Part shown: positions 18,092 to 25,621 of the stretch, piece by piece | Position numbering within the stretch: position 1 is the stretch's first letter | How the letters are laid out: each line of letters opens with the position of its first letter | NCBI GenBank assembly: GCA_003427395.1 | Contig: BFEA01000377.1 | Coordinates: 634,181 to 659,801 of the forward strand | Length of the DNA: 25,621 nucleotides | DNA from: Chara braunii | Taxonomy: Eukaryota > Streptophyta > Charophyceae > Charales > Characeae | Direction of reading: 5' to 3' | Translations under genes and position numbers: made by a program | Notes under the pieces: model-generated | The model's input: only the letters and a program-made list of their open reading frames with translations | Told to the model about the DNA's origin: nothing | Databases searched by the model: none

Positions 18092-19164
18092 TTAGGTAGG
18101 GTATGGTAGTTCAGAAGGTCTGTCACCGTCGTAATAGATTTTGATGAGGTCGTCCAGATATTGCCAAGTGTGTCGTGTTGAGTGAATAGTATGTAGAGCA
18201 TAGGTGTGACGGTTGGTGAGAATGCCGTGGACTTGAGCAACTGCTCGGGCTGTGCCGAAACGTCTGAGTGAATGCCACCACTCTCCTGATGTGAAGAGGG
18301 TAGGATGTGCAGCTTGAGGCTGTTGTGCAAGAAGAGTTTTATGGAAGGTTATGTGATTGACAGCATCAACTATACGGTCATTTTTGAATTTTGCGAAGCC
18401 AAAGTTGTGCCGTGAGTATGGACAAAGGAATTATGAAGGAGACGGTGTAGGAAGTCTTTCATGCGATTGGATGTTGCTATGGGATGGTTTGCTAGAGGTG
18501 GTTTGCTGGCTTCGTGTTCTCGCCACTTTGTATATGTTTCAAAGAAAGAGAAGATGAGCGGTGAACATAGAGACCGATCTGTGAGGAGGAAATCCTCCCA
18601 TAAAGTTTGTTGAATGTTGTCATTGATATTGTCGGCTGTTAATATGTCTTTCCATGCAGTCCATTCAGTGGGGTCGTTGGGCGATGGGATGGTTTCACTG
18701 TTAGGAAGTGATGGTTGTGGAAAAGCTGAGGGAGATTGTGGGAGTTGTTGAAAATTAGAGGAAGGGAGGGTTGCAGTGTCTGTGGCGGTTGTTACAAACT
18801 GTGAAGAGATGTGTAAAGGAAGGACAGTCGTTGATGAAGGGAGGGTGGCAGTTGTCATTGTTGCAGTAATTGATTGTGTGTGAAGTTGTGGAAGTGTGAG
18901 TGTTGTCACAGCAGTAGTAATTGGTTGTGTGAAGGTGTGGAGAGATTTGTGAGGGAGTGGTAGTTGTTGATGATGTAGTGGGGGATGTGGTGAGGAGGTT
19001 TGTGGAAGAGTGACAGCTGTTGATGATGGCATTTCATCTTGTGATTTCTGCCGTTTGCGAGTTTCCGATTGAAGAGCACTGCTAGTTTGGTGCGAGCCTG
19101 CGAAAACAGTGGTGGAGAAGATAGCACAGATCAGAAAAGAAGGGAAACAGTTTGGAGAGAGCAC
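18092..19164 (-). pseudogene. unrecognised reading frame downstream of the Helitron helicase (Ser/Thr/Pro-rich plus conserved-looking domain)
   Basis: The frame 19164-18370 encodes 264 residues. After a frame change near 18385 a second frame continues to TAA at 18092-18094, for about 355 codons together. Residues about 20-170 are rich in Ser, Thr, Pro and Gln with repeated TTATLPSS-like motifs, as in a disordered linker. The rest looks globular: TEWTAWKDILTADNINDNIQ, then LIFSFFETYTKWREHE, and in the second frame TSGEWWHSLRRFGTARAVAQ and TRHTWQYLDDLIKIYY. TTTTCGCAG near 19098-19106 (minus strand) could be a splice acceptor, so the true start is uncertain. It lies on the same strand as the helicase, about 140 bases after its stop. 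It does not look like the RPA, OTU or endonuclease domains known in some Helitrons. Function unknown. Confidence 0.55.
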
Positions 19165-19302
19165 TGTATCTTGTGAAGTGGTATTCTTGGAGGTGTTTAG
19201 TTATCGATGTTCTATAGCTGCTTGACATTATATGGTACAGAGGCTGATAGGGAGAGTGAGAAAGGGAGAGAGGGAGATTTGGTGGCAGGCGAAGAAGAGT
19301 AA

Positions 19303-21407
19303 TCATCGTGTGAGTATTTCTCGGTAGACAATGTTCATGGTATGATTTGCAGTTGATGGAAGCGCGGAGCGAATGTGAGCAGGATCGCCTACACGCGAAG
19401 CAGCAACGTAGAGCTGGCCGGGGTGAAGACGGGTTGAAGGAGATCCACACCAGCATGTGTCATTGATTGACCTTGTGATATGTTGATTGTTATCACAAAT
19501 GCTGGTCGGACGGGAAATTGTCTTCGCTGCCATGGGAATGGTGATGTTTCGTCGGTGATGGTGAGAAGTATACGTGGGAGAAGGACAGAGCATAATGCAG
19601 GGAGTGTGCGGACGTGAAGGAGACTACCATTTATGATGGACTCGATAATAAGACGTGTGTCATTGCAAAGCGAGCTCCTCATGGCAATGTTGCGAAGAAG
19701 AATGACGGGTGCATGTTGCTTTATTCGAAGAATGTGAGGTGGCAGAGACGGGAAATCAAGAGTATTGAGACCGTCAATGGGAACCTCCGGATACTCTTGG
19801 TTGTCGAGAAGAGCATCGACACTGAGACATGTGAATGGCCGTCCAGGGAACAGCTCAACTATAACAGTGTTGAGATTAGCAACGAATCTGTTTTTCGGAG
19901 AAAGTATAAGACGCTCGCCGAGCCATTGTGGAGATTCATGATTGGTTTGCAAATCGGGATATGTCCAGTCAATGAGTTCTGATGTTCTTCCGTGAAGGCA
20001 GAGGTGATCTGGTAAATCAATAGTGTTTGCAGGTGTGTCGGGCGGTTGCGGCAATGTTCCATTCCCAAGTTCAAGCAACCATTGTGCATAGGCTCGAGCA
20101 CTAGGAGTGTTACAACGGCTGAGAATTCTCATGTTTTCTGTGAGATGCATGGTGTCGAAGTGACGCCAGAGATTTGAAGATTTGATGCAGGCAGCTATTG
20201 TTTGTGCGCAGGTTCCTTTTGTAACAATGGGAACTATATGTCTGTAATCTCCACCGAAGACTGTAGGTTTTCCCCCGCAAGGTGTGTTGGGCACACAGAG
20301 GTCTTGCAATGTTCGATCTTTTTCGTCGACATGGTATTTGTGAATCATCGGGGTTTCGTCCCACACGATGAGGACGGCTTCTCGATTGAGTTGTGCAAGA
20401 GCACTTTGTTTAGGAATGTCCAGTGTAGAAATATCAGTGGGCGTGAACGGTGCTTTGAAGCGAGAGTGGAAAGTGCGTCCACCATCCAGAAGTGTTGCAA
20501 CAATTCCGCTGGATGCAACAACAAGAGCAATAGCACCTCGAATTCAGATGTGTGCAAGGATTGCATTTAAAAGAAATGTTTTTCCGGTTCCAGCGGGTGC
20601 GTCAATAAATAGACAGAGTGGTTCATTGTTTGCAAGTGCAGTGATAACACGTTGGAAAACCGCAAATTGTGAAGGTCGCAAGAGTGGCAGGTTTGTGTCC
20701 AATGTCTGTTGGAGTGTGTGAGTGTCATATGAAGTTTCGTCTTGAATTATTCGTGGAATGTTAGAAGATCGGTGTGTTTCAGAGAGATGCATTGTGTCAC
20801 GGATGTCATCTGGAAGAGGCTGTGGTAGGCCCACGTCTTGGAGGCTCTTGCCCTCTTTTTGCAAATGATCATCGATATCCATAAGGACCATTGTTCTGAT
20901 GAGGTGGGGTGGAATGTTTGCATCAGCGAGTTGTTTATGGAAATTGTCACACATCTCTTGCCTATGTGCATCAAAAAGTGCAAGCGGGTCAGCAGGTGAA
21001 GAATGGAGGACAATCATAACAAAGAGATCACGAACAGCAGTTGAGGATGAGAGGAAAATGGCATCGTTAAGGACCTGGTCAAATTGTGTGTTGTCGTTGA
21101 GGAGACCCAATGCTTCACAGGCTTCCTGAAATGTAGGGAAAACTCGACCTTCAATTGTACGAAGCTGTTGGAAATCTGTTGCACCTCGCGAATGCGAAGA
21201 ATTAAGGAGCATTCGAAGGTAAAAAACATCACCGGCATTCGGGTGTACGGTGTGCATTCGGCCAAGAGTGAATGCTCCACGCTGTCTGGGCATCCATTCT
21301 TTCATGCGTTTATTGAACGTGAATGTACGAATCATATCTTTGTAGAGTGGTTTGTGGTCATCCAGTTCAACAATGTGAGCAACGTTCCACCGAAACCATG
21401 CAGTCAA
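19303..21407 (-). pseudogene. Helitron helicase domain (Pif1-like, SF1B), broken
   Basis: One frame runs from 21407 to 19389 with a single TGA at 20544-20546. It begins TAWFRWNVAHIVELDD, as in the Rep-helicase connector. Walker A is DAPAGTGKTFLL, with the catalytic Lys at 20580-20582. Motif II is WDETPM (Asp-Glu at 20355-20360). Motif III is GGDYRHIVPI, followed by LTENMR, GERLILSPKN, LLRNIAMRSSLCNDTRLI and RRQFPVRPAFVITINISQGQ. The last motif, GQLYVAASRVGD (Arg at 19393-19395), is in a shifted frame that ends at 19303. So there is one stop after Walker A and one frameshift near 19425. The motifs themselves are well preserved, suggesting fairly recent loss of function. Confidence 0.92.
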
Positions 21408-23646
21408 TTCAGTTTCGGGTCCAGGTTTGTTTGCTGCTTCTTTTACTCGATGTGGTTGAAAGCATACACGTTGTCGATTTTCCGTGTGAACTGGCAGAGC
21501 ATAGACCGGTGGATATCATTCAGAAATCGGGAATTCGAAGATTCGCCATGCTGCTTCACTCGCTCCAATTGTGTGCATGTCTTGATAGGATTGAATTTCA
21601 TCATTTGTCTTCATCGCATCTGTTACCATCGCTCTATCTGGGCCTTTCAAAATGTATTCGTACATGTACCGGCATGCAGCCGTTGATGCACAAATTTCAA
21701 TGTTCAAGTGACAACGGTAGCGAAGGAGGAGGTAAGGGTTATATGGAATGATCCATGAATTATCGATTAGATGGTCGTCTTTCTCAGCGGATAGTCCTCC
21801 ATTAGATGGGTCACGACGTTGATAGATCGGGTAGCCAATGTCTTCGTTCCATGTGGTGCGTGTAGAGAATGGTTTGGGAAAGTAGTGATTGCATTGCCCG
21901 TTGTGCATGCACGAGGCAGCCATGTTATGGACACCGCAAGGGCGATGAGTGTAAAAGGACGAGGCTACGCAACTCTGGATTTTCAGGGAGTTCTGCACAC
22001 ACAATAGAATCAATTTGTTCGGGTGTGGAAATTTTGTGATCGTCTTTCAGCAGCACGATCAAATGTGCATGAGGCAGGCCGCGTTTTTGGAATTCAATGA
22101 CGTATACGTATGCAGCAGTCGGGCCAAAAATACGAGTGGAATGGATGTCATTTATGAGTTGTCGCAGGTACTCTCTGAACACACGTGCCAGCAAATCTGG
22201 TTTGTCTGATGGTTGTTGCTCAGCGAGCAATGCCTCTTGAATTTCGGGCCAGTGTGGATTGCACGTGATTGTAATGAAAAAATCAGGCGCACCAAGTTGC
22301 TGAACTGCAGCCATTGCATCTTGGTAACGTTTTTGCATGTCTCGTGGACCTCCAGTGAATGTTGCGGGTAGAACAATTCGTTGGCCAATGTTTTCGTTGT
22401 TGTCCTGAGAGAAGAGCTGATCACGAAGGTTTTGGTAAAATTCAGCATGTATGTCAGTTTGATGGAGCCGATTGTACAGGAGTCGAGCATTTTCAATTTT
22501 TGCAAAAGCCATGCAGAGATACTCTTGAAACAGTCGTGATGCATGGAAAATAGTTGAACGTTCTGTGTCACGCGTATTGAGATGGAACGCATAAAATTCT
22601 CGTGCACCAATTCAATGTACATTGGTGTCTGCATGGTCTTCAAGTTTTGCAGACCAGCCATTCTCACCAGAGGGAAAAAGCAAAACATAGTGAAGGGGAT
22701 CGAAAGCACGGTTGGTGTCAGCGACAGGCAGAATGTCGCCCCCACGTCGGCGAACCACAACCTCGCGTGTGTTTGGCTCGTCATCCATCAAAAGGCACAG
22801 TTCATGGAGATTTTGTGGTCGATTGTAACTGCGTTCATGTTCAGTCAGTGGTCGCTTGTTAGGATCAATGGCGACATGTCTGTTTTGAAGCATTTCATCA
22901 GGCAGTTCAGAGATTGTAACGAAATCGCGTACCCATCGGTTTGCTTGCAACAGTAGTCTGTGCAGTTGTTTCAGCAATCGTTTAAGCGCTTGAATAACAA
23001 CAAGAGGTGTATCTTGTGGAATACTGAGGCCACATAAACGGATGAAGGTGGCACCGCTGTTGTTTTCTGGGTCGTAGATATATATCTGGGCGAATGCAGG
23101 CTGTACGTTTTCTTCAGGAAACGAAGGACCAAGATTGTGATGTAAACGACCTTCAATTCGCAACATGTCGGGGTATGGGCCAGGAGGCGGTGGTGTTTCA
23201 CGAACGGTTTGCGATGCAAGAGCAAGCGAAGTGTTCAATGTACGTGCTCGCGAACGAAGAATTCTTCATTCTTCAGTAGGAGCTTCCCACAGTTGAAGAA
23301 TTTCACCAGTTGCTGTTCCTGCAGGCGGGTATTGCCACAATGGAGGTTGTATTTTTCCACGCAAGCAACAAAGGGATGTCCATTGGTGTTCGCAAGACCA
23401 TTTATGTGCACCGCAATGAATGCGAGGAGTTCTGACTCCCAAAGCAACGATTTCAACGCTCAAAACCTCGTGCGTCAAAGTCGGAGTGTAGAGACGGGCG
23501 TGATGTATTCGAGGGTGTACGGTTTCAAGATGAGCTCGTATGAATCGTTGTTGTCTTTCACGTAGTGCTAAACGATGTTGAGCAGTAAGAGAAGATTCTG
23601 GATCTATCGGGATATGGTTAAAAGGAGATCGAGAACACAAAAGCAA
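21408..23646 (-). pseudogene. Helitron Rep domain with zinc-finger-like N-terminus, broken
   Basis: The N-terminal part has RERQQRFIRAHLETVHPR, then CGAHKWSCEHQWTSLCCLRG, a Cys/His-rich segment as in plant Helitrons. It continues with FAQIYIYDPENNSGATFIRL, FDPLHYVLLFPSGENGW and REFYAFHLNTRD. Rep motifs are FFITITCNPHWPE (about 22280-22240), the metal-binding HUH in KRGLPHAHLIVLL (His codons within 22063-22071), and the tyrosine motif CRYMYEYILKG (tyrosines at 21666-21668 and 21654-21656). In-frame TGA codons lie at 23266-23268, 22612-22614 and 21516-21518. A frameshift between about 21930 and 22010 separates HUH and tyrosine motifs. The usual Tyr-x-x-Lys-Tyr has Glu in place of Lys. Confidence 0.92.
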
Positions 23647-24177
23647 GAAGAATCAAGGAGGATGTGACAATAGCGGGAATAGAAAAGAACACAGAAATAG
23701 TTGTGGAATTTTTTCAAAAATAATCAGGAGGACCATTTGCATGGATATGTTTCTATTGTGAAGTTCGAATATTTTTAGCGATTGTCATTGCAAATATTTT
23801 TTTTACAAATAACGGGAACAAAATTTTTACCCAGGCTATCAGAGCACGCCTGGATTACTTGTCCGGTTGGACCCTAAAAAATGGAAATAACATTTCAATT
23901 TTGTGGTTTCTTTTTATTTTACTTTTTTTTGGGGCTACGTCGTCGGTCACAGGCTGGCCATGCGGAATGCGTGTGTTCTAAATGATCAATATTGGACATA
24001 TATAACAAAGAAAGAGAAAAAAAAAAACGCAAAAAGGAAAAAGGGGATTGGAATTGTTTTTTCATCATTTATAATGACACAAACGAAATTATCATCATGT
24101 TCCTGTCTTTGCTGTACTTTTTTCCCCTTATATAAAGAACCATATGATAAGAAATGGCAAACATAAAAAAAAAAAAT
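23647..24177. other. non-coding, A/T-rich stretch upstream (minus strand) of the Helitron Rep
   Basis: No gene is recognised. It should contain the Helitron 5' end and promoter. A small hairpin, CCAGGC / GCCTGG with an 11-base loop, lies near 23833-23855. Poly-A runs occur at 24018-24028 and 24164-24176. Confidence 0.45.
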
Positions 24178-24350
24178 GGCGAAATTGAAATCCCATGTTG
24201 ATCGCTACCTCGCTTCTCTCTCTTTTGCCACTTCATTCATCGACGTTTTGCGACTTGTACATCTCCGATCTTGCCCCCCTGATTCGTAGTTCCCTGATCC
24301 CCGTTTTCCTCAGCACTATCCCGATCCCAATCAAGGCAATCCTGTCTTTA
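24178..24350 (+). repeat. diverged direct repeat, copy 1
   Basis: It shares an ordered series of segments with 24533-24745: CGAAATT, GTTGATCG, a GCCA(C/T)T(C/T)C segment, CATCTCCGATCTTGCCCCCC, TGA(T/C)TCGTA, TCCCTGAT(C/T)CC and CCCGATCCCAATCA-type ends. Copy 2 has an extra internal duplication. Each copy is preceded by an A-rich run. Confidence 0.75.
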
Positions 24351-24532
24351 GAGCTATTGCCCCAAATTCTATTGTTCTCGTCCTCCCTCCCCATTCTTCC
24401 TCCCTTTCGTCGGTCCTAAGTGTGGGTCACACGCATAAATGAAGAAATGGTCAGGATAAAAAAAACTAGAAAAAAAACAAAACGATTTTCGAAAAGCCGA
24501 TAAAGCAAAAAAAAAAAAGAGAAAAAAGGAAA

Positions 24533-24745
24533 AACGAAATTCAAATCATTCGTTGATCGATGTCTCGCATCTTTCCCTTCTGCCATTCCACTCGCTGATC
24601 TTTTCCGATTTGCACATCTCCGATCTTGCCCCCCTGACTCGTACCTTTCCGATTTGCATATCTGCGATCTTGCCCTCCTGACTCATACTTCCCTGATTCC
24701 CGATTCCCCCACCACTATTCCGATCCCAATCAGGGCAATCGGACC
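24533..24745 (+). repeat. diverged direct repeat, copy 2, with a 44-bp internal tandem duplication
   Basis: Counterpart of 24178-24350. Inside it, a 44-bp unit starting TTTCCGATTTGCA(C/T)ATCT is repeated at 24602-24645 and 24646-24689. Between the two copies (24351-24532) I see only A-rich simple sequence. Confidence 0.78.
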
Positions 24746-24824
24746 CGCCGCAGCCACGTTGGGGCTGTCGTTGTTGCACTAAAAAAAAACATGACCGTGG
24801 CAGACTGTTTCTGAGTGATCAGGA

Positions 24825-24880
24825 GGTTGTGTGTGTGTGTGTGTGTGTGAAAAAGAGAGAGTGTCTCTCTCTCTCTCTCA
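24825..24880. repeat. (GT)n and (CT)n microsatellites
   Basis: A (TG)n run of about 12 units is followed by AAAAAGAGAGAGTG and a short (TC)n run. Confidence 0.9.
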
Positions 24881-25440
24881 TCCCATTGATGGACCTCCCC
24901 CTCCTCCCGCTCCTCTTCCCGCGCCATAGCTCCGCTCCCGCTCCTTCCCCGTTCTTTTTCGCACGCCTCCTCCTGCTCCTTCTCGCGCTCCTTCCACTCC
25001 TTCTCCTTCTCTTCCTCCTCCCCCTTCCGCTTCTTCTCCGGCAGACAACGTGATAAAGATGGCGCCATAGCCCCGCTCCCACTCGTTCTCCTGTTGCTCC
25101 TCCCTCTCCTCGTCCTTCTCCTTCTCCCGCTCTCCCTCCTGCTTCTCCTTCTCCTGTTGCTTCCCCTGCTCTTTCCTCCGTTCTTCTTCCCGCTTCTTCT
25201 TCCGCTCGTCCTCGTGTTCCTCCCGCTTCTCCTCCTCCGCCTATATCTCCTCCCCTTCTCCGCCTCCCGCGCGTTCGTTAACCCTCTCGCCGTTTCCCCT
25301 CCCTCTCTTCCTCCCGCTTTTTCTACCGCCCGTTCTCCCGCGCCTTCTCCGCCCCTTCCCGTTTCTCCTCGTTCTCCTTCTCCCGCTCCTAACCTCCTTC
25401 CCGTTTCCCCTGCCGCTCCTCCTCTATATTTCCATGTTCT
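24881..25440. repeat. long imperfect polypyrimidine (C/T-rich) block
   Basis: The top strand is overwhelmingly C and T over about 550 bases, built of CTCCT, CTTCTC and CCCGCTC motifs. A related segment, GCGCCATAG(C/T)(T/C)CCGCTCCC, occurs near 24922 and 25060. The minus strand has an open frame (24730-25578, 282 residues) made almost entirely of Arg, Glu, Gly and Lys. I regard that frame as a by-product of the composition rather than a gene. Confidence 0.75.
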
Positions 25441-25579
25441 AGCGGGAGATTCATTCGTGGCAAGCCCGCACGCGAACGGGGTCGAAGGGAAAACAGCGGG
25501 AGGACGCAAAGATGGATTTCTGTTGACAACGGTCGCGTAACCGACCAGACCTGACCACTCCCGCACGGAACCCTTCATG

Positions 25580-25584
<5 letters not shown>

Positions 25585-25621
<37 letters not shown>
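25585..25621. repeat. (CT)n microsatellite at the window end
   Basis: Uninterrupted CT units running to the last base of the window, so the full length is unknown. Confidence 0.97.

Larger units (their letters stand above)
18092..23646 (-). mobile_element. Helitron rolling-circle transposon, coding portion (decayed)
   Basis: On the minus strand, in order: a cysteine/histidine-rich N-terminal segment, Rep with HUH and two-tyrosine motifs, a Pif1-like helicase, and a further reading frame. This is the RepHel architecture. Rep nicks and transfers a single strand, and the helicase unwinds the donor. The Rep-helicase frame is cut by four in-frame TGA codons and at least two frameshifts. The 5' TC and 3' CTRR ends with the terminal hairpin were not located, so the limits given are those of coding sequence only. 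Confidence 0.9.

Noticed and set aside
24730-25578. 282-residue minus-strand protein
   Set aside because: Arg/Glu/Gly/Lys low complexity follows from the polypyrimidine composition. No domain or splice support.

Overview
The window looks like nuclear DNA of a streptophyte, most likely a charophyte green alga of the Chara type. That assignment is inference. It rests on a plant-type sterol-glucosyltransferase-like exon at the left edge, a mitochondrial-type insert holding cox1 group II intron sequence and rpl14, a chromodomain-type Ty3/Gypsy element, a Helitron, and abundant (CT)n/(GAA)n microsatellites. No intact cellular gene lies in the window. It is a dense nest of decayed mobile elements plus organelle-derived sequence.

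Layout. 1-993: one exon (492-734) of a UGT80/sterol 3-beta-glucosyltransferase-like gene, with intron sequence on both sides. 994-11889: a decayed Ty3/Gypsy LTR retrotransposon with LTRs, a tRNA-iMet-like primer-binding site, gag with a CCHC knuckle, aspartic protease, reverse transcriptase, RNase H, integrase and a chromodomain-like tail. It carries three nested insertions: two copies of a tRNA-derived SINE (in gag and in pol) and a fold-back TIR element with an 8-bp target duplication inside the right LTR. 1440-2637 is an apparently perfect copy of the right LTR end plus its flank and stops at a single N, so it is probably an assembly artefact. 12510-13415: non-coding, with microsatellites and a 41-bp tandem repeat. 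13416-15078: a hAT-like element (CAGGG ends) with two long hairpins and a 578-base assembly gap.

15640-16112: about seven copies of a degenerate 70-bp tandem repeat. 16114-16762: mitochondrial-type mosaic made of a group II intron maturase C-terminus, intron domains V and VI, 13 codons of cox1, and the C-terminal half of rpl14. 16763-18091: non-coding with a long (CT)n. 18092-23646, minus strand: Helitron with zinc-finger-like N-terminus, HUH Rep and Pif1-like helicase, followed by an unrecognised Ser/Thr/Pro-rich reading frame. 23647-25621: non-coding, with a duplicated ~190-bp segment and a ~550-bp polypyrimidine block.

The parts do not form one pathway. Each element has its own machinery, and all visible coding sequences of the retrotransposon and Helitron are interrupted by stops or frameshifts. 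The best candidates for something undescribed are the SINE family, the downstream Helitron reading frame, and the mitochondrial mosaic joined to a tandem-repeat array.
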